64,000 nt of DNA from Hydractinia symbiolongicarpus (GCF_029227915.1 NC_079888.1:11455001-11519000), one strand, 5' to 3'. Shown: positions 1 through 11,371, counted from the first letter of the stretch. Notes: a model not told the origin generated them from the sequence alone. Made by a program: numbers and translations.

Positions 1-552
1 CAATATATAAAGTAGCTACTGCTATTTTTTTCAAGAACAAACTTTATAGGTCTAAAGCTTTAGAACATGTGTGACGTGCACTTGAAGCGGAATGGATAGT
101 AAAGCTAAAACTAAGCATTTAAAGTATTATTTTCTCAAGTATTAATGAAAGCTCCCCTTGAAAGACCTATAATCGCAAATGTTTCTGCCCGAGAAAGTAC
201 AAAAAAAATCTAAGATACTTACTTTTAATCAACAAAATATTTTCTTTATTGTCCATTTATATCTCGGGTAAAAACAGCCTTTTTTGCTTTGCGATTTACT
301 TGTTGTTTTATGGAGTACATTATTCCTTTAACTTCAAAAGTAAACGTCAAATGCAACATTTGTTGAAATAGAACGATGTTCTTTACAAGTTTATTCTATG
401 CGGTCTTTCGAACGCTGTTTTCATTGTAAAATGTATCCTTATTTGGATAAATTTAATTCGAATTTTTGGCTACCTCTGTATAAGAAATATTCTGAAATAT
501 CAAAAACGTTTATTTCTACGCCAATTATTGCGAATGGGCAAAGAAATAACGT
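1..552. other. Non-coding left flank
   Basis: AT-rich sequence with no supported gene, RNA or repeat. It is pre-insertion flank of the retrotransposon that follows. Confidence 0.5.
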
Positions 553-3500
553 AGTTGTTTATTTGTTATAGCTTCCCAAGATGGCGGACGCTTTTCCGTA
601 ACGGAATTTTAGTGCTGTTGGTGAATTTAAAATTATGATAACGCAACGAGTTGCTGAGATAATATCAAGATAGTTATTTTCAATAATAGTACTAGCTGAA
701 AGCAGAGAAGGGCGAATAATGAATGGGGGGAATGGCGATTCCATCGGAAATTCAAGACCTGCAACTGCAGCAGACGAAGTGATGGGCCAAGGCCTACCAT
801 CGACATCAACGGAAGTTCCGTGTGTAAAGTGCAGAAAATTATTCCGTACGGCGAGAGGTGCTCTACAACATCAGAGACAATGTAAAGTAATTGTGTCAAG
901 AGTCGATCTTCTGCCTGCAGAAGAAGAGGTTCCTATGCATGAAAACTCTAGCAACAATGCAACAGAAGTAACAACTCCTGAACAGTTTTACTGGGGTGAA
1001 GTGAAGGGAAGTGATTTTACAAAACTGATTGATTCATGCTATGAAAAAATCGTTTTCTGGAGAAAAAATCTTTTCATGCTCCCAAGTGGAGGCGCTGGCA
1101 AAGACTTTACCCGGGAAATAACTAGATTGCTTAATGCTTGGGTAGAAGATAGCCCGCTGGGATCGATATCTATGAAGGCGATTCACATCATGCCAGCCCT
1201 TTTACTCCAAAAACCAAGCAAAACCTCCAAAACCAGAGACCATGTAAAAGCTCTGGAAAGAAGACTGCGTTTATGGCATGGAGGGGAGATTAATGCGTTG
1301 GTGAATGAGGCAGAAACACTACAATCAAGACTGCCAAAAATTATGGAGAAGAAAACAATTGAAACAATCTCAAAACAGTTTAAGGAGAAAATGGAAAGAG
1401 GTGATGTGCATGGCGCAATCAAATTGCTTACAAACAATATGAGTGGAGGAGTGCTTCCATTAGACGATGCGACAATTGCAACACTGAAGGAGAAGCATCC
1501 CAAAGGGCAAAATACTAATGATTACAATCTACTGCATGGCCCTGTTCAACGCATCAATCCGATAATATTTGATGCTATTGATGAGCAAATGGTACTAAAA
1601 TCTGCATTGGCAACACAAGGTGGTTCGGGTCCTTCTGGTTTTGATGCTGATGGATGGAGAAGGCCGCTGACATCGAAAATGTACGGAGAGTGTGGCAAGG
1701 ATTTACGATCATCCATTGCAAATGTCACAAAGAAAATTTGCACCCAACAAATAAATGATCAATCGTTGCAGGGTTTTCTAGCTGCAAGGTTAGTACCACT
1801 TGACAAGCAACCAGGAGTCCGACCCATTGGGGTCGGAGAAGTGCTAAGGCGGATCTGTGGAAAGTTGGTTATGTCAATTGTTAAAGGAGATGTTATCATA
1901 TCGGGGAGCAGGGTGCAGATGTGTTCTGGTCAAAAAGGAGGAAGTGAGGCTGCAATCCACTCGATGAGGAAAGCATTTGAAAGTGAAGGAGCTGAGGCGG
2001 TGATACTAGTAGATGCCGCTAATGCTTTCAATAACATTAATCGGAAAGCTCTACTTCACAATGTGCAAATATTGTGTCCAGAGTTCTCAAATTATGTCGT
2101 CAATTGTTATCGTGTGCCTGCCAGATTGTTTGTCATTGGTGGAATTGAACTTCGCTCTAATGAAGGGACCACTCAAGGAGACCCAATTGGCATGGCAGTT
2201 TATGCTATGGGAATTACACCACTCCTTAACATCATGTTGTCAACAATTGCTGATGTTCCAGATCAAATGGCAGCATTTGCGGACGATATTACATCAACAG
2301 GAAAATTGCAATCATTGAAGCAATGGTGGACCAATATTACAACAATCGGTCCACACTTTGGATACTTTCCCCAGCCAATGAAATCATGGCTAATTGTAAA
2401 AGAGGAACACTTTGATCTTGCCAAAACAGTGTTTGAAGGCACAAATATACAAATATCCAAAGATGGTGAGAGACATCTTGGCGCCGTTATTGGAAGTAAA
2501 ACAGCCAAAGATCAATACTGCAAAAAGAGGGTCAAACACTGGTCGGATGAATTGACCTTGCTGACACAGATTGCAGTCACCCAGCCACAGGCGGCATATG
2601 CATGTTATGTGAGTGGCTTTCAGCATCGCTACTCATACTTCATTCGAACGATACCTCAAATGGAAGATTACCTCCAACCAATTGAAGATATTTTGAGACA
2701 TCAATTTATACCAGCCATCACTGGTGGGAAAGTCATAAACGACACAGAAAGAGATCTTCTGTCCCTCCCGCCTCGGATGGGCGGACTTGGTCTTAAAAAT
2801 GTCTGTGAAATTGCACCGATCGAGCACGAGAATTCAAAGCAATTTACATTTAAACTTCAGAATCAGATACTTGGCACCACTGAAAATGGGGAAATAAAAT
2901 CAATTGCAATGATTAAAAGTGAGAAGAACCAACGAAATAAAGAGAAACTGGTGCGAGTCAGAGCCGAGTTGAATGAAGATCAAAAGAAAAAGAACGACTC
3001 CAATTGCCTAGTCGGTTCTTCAATCTGGTTAACAAATCTTCCAATCAAAGAGCTTGCGTACGATCTCAACAAAGAGCAGTTCCAGGATGCACTGCGTATT
3101 CGATATAACTGGACCCTACCTCGATTACCCACTGAATGTATCTGTGGAAGCAGTTTTGATGTTTCACATGCGCTGTCCTGTAAGAAAGGAGGGTTTGTGG
3201 CATTAAGACATAATGAGATTCGCGACATAACAGCAAAGCTAATTGATGAGGTATGTGTCAATGTTCGAAGCGAACCAAGCTTGATGGCTCTAGATGGCGA
3301 GCAGTTTCAATATCGTACTGCCAATCGCAGCAGAGAAGCACGTTTGGACATCAGTGCTACTGGGTTCTGGACTCCTGGGCAAAGAGCATTTTTCGATATA
3401 AGGGTCTTTGACCTAAGTGCTCGAAGATACAGGGGTCTGGAGCTCAGCAAGTGCTTCAAAAGGAATGAAGATGAAAAGAAACGCCATTATAACGAGCGAA

Positions 3501-3904
3501 TAAACACCGTAGAATATGGGACCTTCAGTCCCCTTGTCTTCTCAACAAATGGAGGAATGGGTCGTGAGTGTGGAGCGTTTTACAAACGACTATCAGAGAT
3601 GATTGCTGAAAAGCGGGATGTCACAGTTCAACAATCGACCAAATTCATAAGGTCGAAGATCTCATTCAGTTTGTTAAGATCAACTTTACTATGCATCAGA
3701 GGCGCACGCTCATTGTGGGGTAGGGAACCTGCAACAATCAATGACATTGAACTCTCCAATTCTCTTTCAAGGATTGTAGGCAGCGATTAATCAATAATCT
3801 ATTCTGTGAAGAGATTTTAAAATTCAAAAACAATCAAAACACTCGAACAATCAGATTAAATAGACAGTAGTACAGTATTAAAAATAAATAAATTGTTGCT
3901 ATAA

Positions 3905-3941
<37 letters not shown>

Positions 3942-3952
3942 GTTTATTTGTT
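553..3952 (+). mobile_element. Full-length non-LTR retrotransposon, R2-superfamily type, with 15-bp TSD
   Basis: The same 15 bases, AGTTGTTTATTTGTT, occur at 553-567 and 3938-3952, immediately outside the element body. The body runs 568-3937: a 151-base 5' UTR, one long ORF (719-3790), a short 3' UTR and a 29-base poly(A) run (3909-3937). A perfect TSD plus a poly(A) tail is the signature of target-primed reverse transcription. The 5' UTR contains CAAGATGGCGG (577-587), matching a YY1-type core like the one in mammalian L1 promoters; function here is inference. No 5' truncation and no ORF damage are visible, so the insertion looks recent. Confidence 0.93.
719..3790 (+). CDS. Retrotransposon polyprotein: zinc finger, reverse transcriptase, restriction-like endonuclease
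   Basis: The ORF is 1,023 residues and uninterrupted. Near the N-terminus is a CCHC-type finger (C35, C38, H51, C55) of the kind that binds target DNA in R2-like elements. The central reverse transcriptase has the fingers/palm region with VDAANAFNNINR and the catalytic FADD box at about residues 520-523 (nt 2276-2287). After the thumb come a knuckle CICGSSFDVSHALSCKKGG (from about residue 807) and a restriction-like nuclease region with R-D-I and FFDIRVFD (about 870-900). This order (N-terminal finger, RT, C-terminal nuclease, single ORF) defines the R2/NeSL/CRE group; the clade within it was not resolved. It should nick DNA and prime cDNA on the cut end. All key motifs are present. Confidence 0.92.
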   Translation: MNGGNGDSIGNSRPATAADEVMGQGLPSTSTEVPCVKCRKLFRTARGALQHQRQCKVIVSRVDLLPAEEEVPMHENSSNNATEVTTPEQFYWGEVKGSDFTKLIDSCYEKIVFWRKNLFMLPSGGAGKDFTREITRLLNAWVEDSPLGSISMKAIHIMPALLLQKPSKTSKTRDHVKALERRLRLWHGGEINALVNEAETLQSRLPKIMEKKTIETISKQFKEKMERGDVHGAIKLLTNNMSGGVLPLDDATIATLKEKHPKGQNTNDYNLLHGPVQRINPIIFDAIDEQMVLKSALATQGGSGPSGFDADGWRRPLTSKMYGECGKDLRSSIANVTKKICTQQINDQSLQGFLAARLVPLDKQPGVRPIGVGEVLRRICGKLVMSIVKGDVIISGSRVQMCSGQKGGSEAAIHSMRKAFESEGAEAVILVDAANAFNNINRKALLHNVQILCPEFSNYVVNCYRVPARLFVIGGIELRSNEGTTQGDPIGMAVYAMGITPLLNIMLSTIADVPDQMAAFADDITSTGKLQSLKQWWTNITTIGPHFGYFPQPMKSWLIVKEEHFDLAKTVFEGTNIQISKDGERHLGAVIGSKTAKDQYCKKRVKHWSDELTLLTQIAVTQPQAAYACYVSGFQHRYSYFIRTIPQMEDYLQPIEDILRHQFIPAITGGKVINDTERDLLSLPPRMGGLGLKNVCEIAPIEHENSKQFTFKLQNQILGTTENGEIKSIAMIKSEKNQRNKEKLVRVRAELNEDQKKKNDSNCLVGSSIWLTNLPIKELAYDLNKEQFQDALRIRYNWTLPRLPTECICGSSFDVSHALSCKKGGFVALRHNEIRDITAKLIDEVCVNVRSEPSLMALDGEQFQYRTANRSREARLDISATGFWTPGQRAFFDIRVFDLSARRYRGLELSKCFKRNEDEKKRHYNERINTVEYGTFSPLVFSTNGGMGRECGAFYKRLSEMIAEKRDVTVQQSTKFIRSKISFSLLRSTLLCIRGARSLWGREPATINDIELSNSLSRIVGSD

Positions 3953-3996
3953 GTGAAATTATCTTTAAAAGGACAAGAAATGATGACATTCATTTC

Positions 3997-4215
3997 GAAC
4001 GAGATTATACTTGTCTTACAGAGACCAAATAAAGACGTCTTTCTTTAGAACGAGATATAACTGGTCTAACGGAGACCAGATAAAGACGTGTTTAAGACGT
4101 TTCTTTAGAACGAGATACAACTGGTCTAACGGAGACCAAATAAAAACGTCTTTAAGACGTTTCTTTTGAACGAGATTTGACTCGTCTTATAAAGACGTCT
4201 TTAAGACGTCTTTGT
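3997..4215 (+). repeat. Tandem repeat, about 60-bp unit, three to four copies
   Basis: Successive units start at GAACGAGAT (about 3997, 4048, 4109, 4168). Each contains CTGGTCTAACGGAGACC and AAGACGT blocks. Units differ by substitutions and by presence of a second AAGACGT. Internal inverted matches (GGTCT/AGACC) could form small hairpins. Confidence 0.8.
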
Positions 4216-5749
4216 GTTCACTGGGTTGGTACATATCGATGAAATCTTTAAAGAAGCATTATTTTTGAAAATATGTGGTAAATGTGTGATGAGATAAAGC
4301 TGATTTTGTTGGAATGCACTAACTTTTTTGCAAGTCGATTATCTGTTAAAAAAAGTTGCAAATCTTGGATTATGGCATTAAATCTGGCTTGCTATATAGA
4401 GCTAGCTTTGATATAGCTGGCCTACCATAAATTGAATAATATTTTATAAGAATTCACCATTATTAACTCTAGGTTTAAATTTAGGTGAAAAAAAAACAAA
4501 TTGGTTTATTAAACATCAGATCAGGCCTTAAATCTCCACATTTTCAGAACTGTGTTGGTAAATGAAAACAACCAGCTAGGATCGTTGTGGTCAGGAAAGG
4601 TCCTAGCAAAGTAATCCCTAACTGAAGAGGTTATAAATTTTTATAACTATTTTGATATACTTTGGATTGTTATGGAAAATTTCGCGAAGATTTATTTTCG
4701 CGAATCGACGCTTTTTAAAAATTTCGCGAGGAGTTATTTTTGCGAATTCCCCATTTGGTAATATTTCGCGAAAATCGCGAAAATTTCCCCTCGCGAAAAT
4801 TTGTACACTTGAGGTACTCAAACATTTTGATAATTTGAATTTTTAACTTTTTTAATTGGCTCATTATGCAGACATATTTCGAAAACTTAAATATCTCAAG
4901 AAATAGAGGTTTTGTCAGGACACTTATACAATATTTTTTTGTAAAACTGGAACTTTTTTCAAATGATTTGAAGTCAGAATGCAAAGAGGAGGATAGCGTG
5001 GAAGTAAAAGTTCCCTTAGAGTGAGATATAGTCAAGTGTTGCTGAGAAAAGATTATGTGACGCATTGGAGATACATTTTGGAAAAAAAAATACATCTTTT
5101 TGTTCTTGGAATGCCGCCGATCGATTTTTAAGAATGAAGGCGAGTGAAGTGCACAGCCGGACTAACTTTACTCGAACTTCATCTTCACATTTTATGGTTA
5201 TCCGGCATTTGAGTCTAGGGCATATTCGACTCAATGTATTATTCTGTCATTTTAATCTTGTAGACAAACTTTTGACCATGTGAAAATGTATTTTTAATGC
5301 TCCGCAAATAAAATGCTGCAGTTAATGGCTACACGATGCAAACTTTATTTGCAGACACATGCACATGAAAAAACATTGATTTCTTGGACTGTTCATTAAT
5401 CTCAACTGAAAACGAACAGTAATGTTAACTTTGTTGAAAATATAAGGCCCCAAAAACAACAGTTTGGATTTAATAGAAAAAAACAGGATTTTTAACTTAG
5501 AAATTACATTAATATTTACAAATCGAAACGAACTATCCTTAAAGAGTTTATTATAAAAACCTGACCGTTAATGGTAAAGCGAAATTAGAATCAATTTTTT
5601 CCCATTGAGCGAAGCTAACAAAATGATGTTTAGGAATATTCCTTAAAGATGAAAAATTCAATGCTTTTCTCAATTATCATCATTAACAGTAACAACAAAA
5701 ACAACAACAATAAGAATCCAAGATATAATTGCTCTAATTATCGCTAATA
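4216..5749. other. Non-coding stretch with TTCGCGAA-rich island
   Basis: No coherent gene. At 4674-4806 the sequence is packed with TTCGCGAA/TTTCGCG words in both orientations, a pattern seen in MITE interiors. Open frames on both strands there are by-products of the palindromic words. The rest is AT-rich and featureless. Confidence 0.5.
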
Positions 5750-6546
5750 ATTATTTACAATGTGTTGTGTTGGTTTGTTGTGTCTCCCTATCTTTTGACA
5801 TGATGGACATGATTGAATGAGATTTTTGATGTCTCTGTCCATGTTGTACCAATAAACTTTGCAACGTGGCAAACTTTTTAATTTTACTATACCAAGACAT
5901 GAACGATGTGCTATTTCCATGATTTTCTGCACTAATGATTTCGGAATAAATAAACGATTTCTACGTAATATAATACCATTAACTTCACAAAATTCTTCTT
6001 TATAAAATTCATATTTTTGTAACGAGGACCAATTGTCGGATGTAAGTGCTTTACGTATTTCTTGAATTTCGTCATCATTTTCTGAGGCTGTGCGTATTTC
6101 ATTTAACGACATAGAGTGTGGTACGGAATTATTTGTAATAAAATTTGCATATTCATTTGTAATGTTTTCACCAGTTGGAGCATTGTTACGTATTCTACTA
6201 ATGTAATCAGCAATATTTTCGCACCTTGTTTATAAATAATATCAAATCGGTAACTTTGAAGTTTCATCTGCCATCTTTCGATTCGCGGCGTAGCTCTAGT
6301 ACGTGATGTTAAAATAAACTTTAACGGATTATGATCAACTATAACTGTAAATTCTGCATGATATAAATAAACATGCCATTTTGAAACAGCGTGGACTACG
6401 GCTAAACTTTCTTTTTCAGTAACTGAATACTTTTGTTCAGTTTGAGATAATGCACGAGAGGTGTAACAGACAGGTTTTGGATGTCCTTCGTCATCCGGTT
6501 GTAAAAGAATACCACCAATAGCATAATTGCTAGCATCGACCCACAA
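5744..6546 (-). pseudogene. Gypsy RNase H and integrase zinc-binding domain (3' end of pol remnant)
   Basis: Two overlapping frames cover it. 6103-6546 carries RNase H features: VDASNYAIGG (first Asp), TEKE (Glu) and VDHNPL (Asp). 5744-6112 has the integrase HHCC domain, with H and H in the AHRSCLGIVK context and CPSCQ. The frames join by a frameshift near 6105-6240. Translation ends in a stop after the HHCC domain, where an intact gypsy element would continue with about 250 residues of DDE integrase. No such core is found leftwards, so this is a truncation breakpoint. Confidence 0.85.
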
Positions 6547-6589
6547 TGTTATCGGTTTACGGGGATCGAAAAAGGATAGCTAAACGGTA

Positions 6590-7504
6590 TTAGAAGTTTG
6601 CTTTTAACATTTGGTATGCCTGTTCATGGCGATCTGTCCATGTAAATTTTATATCTTTCTTTACCAATTCGCGAAGAGCGGTAGTTTTCTTGGAAAAGTT
6701 CTGAATAAAGCGGCTCATGAAAGTACAGAGTCCTAAAAATGATTTTAACTCACTTACGTTTGTTGGTGCATTTGCATTTGATAAGTACTGGACTTTTTCT
6801 GGGTCTGGACGGATACCACTTGATGATATAATAATACCAAAAAATGATATAGTACTTTTACCAATTAAGCATTTACTACCATTTACTTTAAACCCATGAG
6901 CTTTCAAACGTTTAAACAATTTACTTAATAGTGCTTTGTGTTCATGAATGTTTTTCGAGTAGACTATGATGTCGTCGCTGATGCACTTGACTCCATGTAA
7001 ATCACTGATTTTCGATTGCAAACATTGTTGAAATATATCGCCGGCATCATTAATTCCATATATTAAACGATTGAACTTGTAAACACCTTCTTCGGTAATA
7101 AAACTTGTTAATTTACTTGATTCTTCATCTAACTCGATTTGAGCATACGCTTCACGTAAGTATATTTTACTAAACACGTTTGAATCTCCGATTTCGTCGA
7201 TAAGCGAATCAACTGTAGGAATTAGATATTTTTGTCGTACGATAGCTTTGTTGATCTCACGAGCGTCGAGACATATTCGGATATCACCATTTGATTTCGG
7301 TGTAACGACAATATTACTTAACCATTCTTGAGGTGAATCGACTTTGCATTTTAAACCATCTTTTTCCATCGATTCGAGCTTTTCTTTGATAGCTTTGCGA
7401 AGGTGATACGGTTGACGTCGAAGTCGTTGTTGGATAGGACGGACATTTTCGTCGATTTTTAGTTTACATTTATAATTTAAAAATTTTCCTTTTTCATGAC
7501 ATAA
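6590..7504 (-). pseudogene. Gypsy reverse transcriptase remnant
   Basis: Homology runs from the template-grip region (CLDAREINKAI) through palm motifs to the connection (TWTDRHEQAYQMLKANF). The family motif F-S-K-x-D-L-x-x-A-Y reads FSKIYLREAY here, so the first catalytic Asp is Tyr (one-base change). The second box reads CISDDIIVYS in place of YxDDIIVYS, keeping both Asp. Enzymatic activity is therefore not expected. A frameshift separates it from RNase H around 6550-6590. Its 5' end is at the transposon insertion point, 7504/7505. Confidence 0.88.
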
Positions 7505-7529
7505 TACGATGGCACTGAAGGGTCACACT

Positions 7530-7700
7530 TCCATATAAAAAATTGAAACTTCTATACAAAAAATTGAAACTTCCATACAAAAATTGAAACTTCCATATAA
7601 AAAATTGAAACTTCTATACAAAAATTGAAACTTCCATACAAAAAATTGAAACTTCCATACAAAAAATTGAAACTTCCATACAAAAAACTGAAACTTTTAT
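7530..7700. repeat. Subterminal direct repeats of the IS3EU-like transposon
   Basis: About eight imperfect copies of a 20-bp unit, AATTGAAACTTCCATACAAA, run from the TIR inward; the last copies drift (AACTGAAACTTTTAT). Such subterminal arrays commonly serve as transposase binding sites; that role is inferred. Confidence 0.85.
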
Positions 7701-7838
7701 AAAATCTCTCAAGGTTTTAGAAACGTTTTTGGAACTTCTACAAATTGTTTTTGAAACTTTTATAACACATTTTATTTCTTTCATAAATATTTGAAACTCT
7801 CCACAGTTTTTAGCTGAAGAAAGAGCTGAAGAGGAAGG

Positions 7839-8993
7839 ATGGATGTCATCCGAGACTATTTTGTAAAAGGCTTTTCATATTCTGAAATAATTGGGTTATT
7901 GAAACATGTTCATGGGATTGAAATTAGTTTATCGACTCTTAAACGAAGACTCAGACAGCATGGCTTGAAACGTAGAGCTGTAGAGGGAAATCGTAATTCT
8001 AATCAGGAACTTGTTCAAGCAATCCAGCAGGAGATGAATGGTAGTGGTTCCACCTTAGGTTATCGTAGAATGCGAGCAGCAATGATGTCTAGGTCAATTA
8101 TTTGTCGTCACGAAGACGTCAGATTGATAATAAAATCGTTAAACCCCGAAGGAGTAATTCTTCGAAAAAACAGACGACTTCACAGACGCAAATATGTTTT
8201 GCGAGGGCCTAATTACGCATGGCACATTGTCGGTCATGACAAATTGAAACCCTTTGGTTTTTCGATCCACGGTTGTATTGATGGCTTCTCGAGAAAATTA
8301 ATCTGGCTTGAAGTGGGATCCTCCAATAAACTCCCGGAAATCGTAGCAAAATTTTATTTAGACTCGATCAAGAATTTGGGAGGCATACCCAGTCAGATCA
8401 AGGCAGATGACGGTACCGAACATTCTTTGATTAAGCCAATTCATGTTTATTTACATAGTTCAACTGACAGTCAAAACAGCTGGGGTTCTTTTAGTATTAT
8501 CTCTTTCCGGGAAAATCAAAGAATTGAGTCCTACTGGTCTACCTTACAGCGTGATCGCATTGGTTGGTGGAAATCATTTTTCAGAGATATGACCGACCTA
8601 AATGTTTTTACGAGTTCGGATCCTGTGTTAGTCGATTGCATACGTTTTTGCGTTATGCCGTTAATCCGCAAGGAGTTACAGACTGTTCGGGATGAGTGGA
8701 ATTCACACATTATTTCTAAGAGTAGGAACTCTGACCCTCGTGGAAGACCGGATGTAATGTATTACTTGCCACATTTGTGTCATTCCACTGATTGCCTAAT
8801 AAACGTAGATGCTGATGAAATTGAACAATTTTATCCATGCGTTACCCACAACACAGTTGAAGATGTTTCCCCCGAGTTTAAGGAGTTCGCACAAACTTTG
8901 ATGCAGCAAAATGGATGGGACTTTCCTAATGTTGTTTCAGATGCGTTACGTCTGTACATGTACTTGCTATCAAAGATCGAACAGTATTCATAG
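7839..8993 (+). CDS. IS3-like DDE transposase / integrase-core protein
   Basis: This is 384 residues with an intact frame. The N-terminus has a helix-turn-helix (SEIIGLLKHVHGIEISLSTLKRRLRQHG). Next is a second DNA-binding segment with GYRRMRAAM..., closely resembling the HTH_21 region of bacterial IS3 transposases. The rve-type core follows: D134 in WHIVGHDKLK, D190 in KADDGTEH and E230 in ENQRIESYW, about 40 residues after D190. It should cut and join transposon ends. The ATG at 7839 has an upstream in-frame TGA, which supports the start. TTTTTAG at about 7805-7811 resembles a splice acceptor, so a non-coding 5' exon is possible. No damage is seen, so activity is conceivable. Confidence 0.88.
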   Translation: MDVIRDYFVKGFSYSEIIGLLKHVHGIEISLSTLKRRLRQHGLKRRAVEGNRNSNQELVQAIQQEMNGSGSTLGYRRMRAAMMSRSIICRHEDVRLIIKSLNPEGVILRKNRRLHRRKYVLRGPNYAWHIVGHDKLKPFGFSIHGCIDGFSRKLIWLEVGSSNKLPEIVAKFYLDSIKNLGGIPSQIKADDGTEHSLIKPIHVYLHSSTDSQNSWGSFSIISFRENQRIESYWSTLQRDRIGWWKSFFRDMTDLNVFTSSDPVLVDCIRFCVMPLIRKELQTVRDEWNSHIISKSRNSDPRGRPDVMYYLPHLCHSTDCLINVDADEIEQFYPCVTHNTVEDVSPEFKEFAQTLMQQNGWDFPNVVSDALRLYMYLLSKIEQYS

Positions 8994-9000
8994 AACATAG

Positions 9001-9286
9001 TTAACTGTTTAAACTTTTTTTTTAATCCAAATTTGGTATTACGTGTTTAATATCGAAGTATGAAACAGACCCCTTCATAATTTTCAGGCATTCTTCAATT
9101 TTCCCAGATATTTATACAAATGATAAAAAAAACACAATAAAAATAAATCGAAACAAAGTTTTTTATTGGACCTAAAAACCCTCTTAAAAATTGTATAAAA
9201 AAAGTTTTAACAAAACAGAATACTGGAAACTCTATGGTCTGTCAGTTCAAACATAACAACAAAACAAAAAAGGATCCAAAATCAGT
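9001..9286. other. Intergenic space between convergent transposon genes
   Basis: AT-rich spacer between the transposase stop and the HECT gene stop. It contains AATAAA-type signals on the plus strand (near 9137-9147) and poly-A/T runs usable as 3' ends by both genes. Confidence 0.4.
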
Positions 9287-11371
9287 TTAAATGATGTCCA
9301 GCTCCCATTCAGATGACTGCAATATATTGCTGAATTCTTCACGGAGTTCGCAATAATTATTATAAGTTGAAGGAAGTTCTAAGCTTGGTGTGCATGTGTG
9401 AGCTACTGGTCTACTACTAAAATTCGATTCCGGTCGCGTAAAAATTATTTCTACTGTATCAACAACCATGTTATCTGAGCCTGTTATGAACTTCATAAAT
9501 TTTTTCAACATAATGGTTTCTAAACCTCTCACATACCGCTTTAAATAATTGAACGAGTCTTGTTCAGCACTGCTACTCGTATGGACATTTTTGAACAAGG
9601 CTACAACCTTTTTTGTGGTTGGTTCCAATCTTTCATAAAACTTCACAATATTCTCCATGGATGAAAATTCTGGCTTCTTTTTAAGCTCTGAAAAGGCAAC
9701 TTCCCAACATGAGGCTATAATGTGACTTTTCTGTACAAGTTCCTGGCGAGCTAATTCAATGATAACTGTTTTCACATTTGATTCTGTTACTACAGTTTTA
9801 CATTTGAATTGTTCCAAAATTTCAGCAAATTCATCACTGTGAATAACATTCTCATCTTCGTTTTTACCAATGGCTTTTGTCACCAACTGACTTTCATCTG
9901 ATGACAAGTATTTCAGGAATGAAGATATCAGCAGCTCTTCTGGAACTTCTCCGAACAAACAAAAACATAAAAATGCTCGACTCAAACTGATTGAAAAGTA
10001 ACCAGTGTCAACATACCCCTTTAAAATGATCATGCCAATTGCACGCCACTCTTGTTTGTACAAATCATGCCGAACTTGTGGCACTCTTTCTTGCTCGCCA
10101 TACAAGTATATATTGTATACTTCATTCCAGAATGAAGAATAAATATCCCAAGAAACACCTGACCCTGCACCATTTTCTTCTTGGCCACGAGGATCAATCC
10201 ATATATATCGGATGTCATCTGTCACATTGATCTAAGATGAAAACCAAAATACATTGTGTCATTGTGTTATACTCTATATATGCAACAAGATAACTGTTAT
10301 TATAGAAGAGCAACATAAAATAATGAACTGAATACTTTAGACTTTATGACTTAGGATACCTGGACTTTATAGAAGATAACTAATTCAATAAGACATGTGT
10401 TATTGTATTCAGAGAGGGTCTTAATTATTGTAAAATACAAAATGGTCTCACCTGCTTAGTAATAAATAAATCCATCAAATCTTTCCTTATCGTCATGCGG
10501 TGTATTTTAGCAATGTGCTGTGCTACGTCTGTAACATCAGAACTTGCGCTTGCATTATCCAAATTCGAAGGCTCGTTCCCACCGGTTGCTATAGCTATTG
10601 AAGCTCCAGCTAAAGTTTGAATCCTTCTTTCTCTCAATTGATTTAAAGATGGCCTTTCTTCTACGTTTTCATTTGAAAGTTGAGAGTCATCATCAACACA
10701 AGAAGTTTAAACAAATTGCCAAACAAGTTCAAGTTGCTATCTGCAATACAAGAAGCACTATACTCATTATTTTGGATGCAAATAATACATTGGTTTCCGA
10801 TATAGCTGCAATTACAAACAGAACATATACGTCGCCTGCTAATTTCCTTTGGTTCTGTTATTGCATGGCAAAAGTTCTCAGTGAAAGTTTCAACGTAATC
10901 TTGTTTATTAAAAGTTTCCTGACCAGCTTCTTCATACTCGTTATCATGGTCATATGCTACAGATTTAGTTGATAAAACAAACCAACACTTCGATAAAAAT
11001 AGACCTTTCCTTTCAATGTATGCAAAAAGGTCTTCATCTTTATCTAATGTTTCCCCATTTGGACCACATAACGACTTCATGCACTCTGATTCTGCCTCCA
11101 TGTAACTATTACAGTCATTTTGGTCAAAATATAACTTGAAGGATGATGAGGCCTTTTGACGAACTCTTGACAGTAAATTGCCAAGACGAGTTTCTGTTTT
11201 CCGTTTTTTGTTAGCACTACTAGTGCTCGAAGAACTTGAAGAACCGTCATCGGGGTTGTTTGCATTACAATAACTACTTGCTGTTGACTTTGAAGTATTC
11301 ATCATGTACGATTCTACCTGGCTGCGTACAATAGACGATATCGCAGTTGCCGTAAAATTTGAACTGCGCAA
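9287..11371 (-). CDS. HECT-type E3 ubiquitin ligase-like protein of the transposon (two or more exons, one frame break)
   Basis: The 3' exon (10231 down to 9287) carries a shortened HECT domain. It opens with a DDIRYIWIDPRG...GSGVSWDIYS block (HECT N-lobe start) and ends with RPVAHTCTPSLELP. That is the signature around the catalytic Cys (codon 9392-9394) of ubiquitin-transferring HECT enzymes. The intron is 10232-10451: donor GTGAGA after AAGCAG, acceptor CATCTTAG, frame kept. Upstream exon sequence (from 10452) reaches a zinc-binding segment with six Cys (CSVCNCSY, CIIC) and a Ser-rich N-terminus at about 11371. Between about 10640 and 10720 the frame shifts, either a recent indel or an unseen splice. 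Similar HECT proteins (G2E3-like) exist in animals; its role in transposition is unknown. Confidence 0.72.

Noticed and set aside
4618-4846. Paired sense and antisense ORFs with similar residues
   Set aside because: Produced by TTCGCGAA palindromic words; no protein family likeness.
7530-7700. CRISPR-like array
   Set aside because: The units are contiguous without unique spacers, lie in a eukaryotic TIR and have no cas genes nearby.
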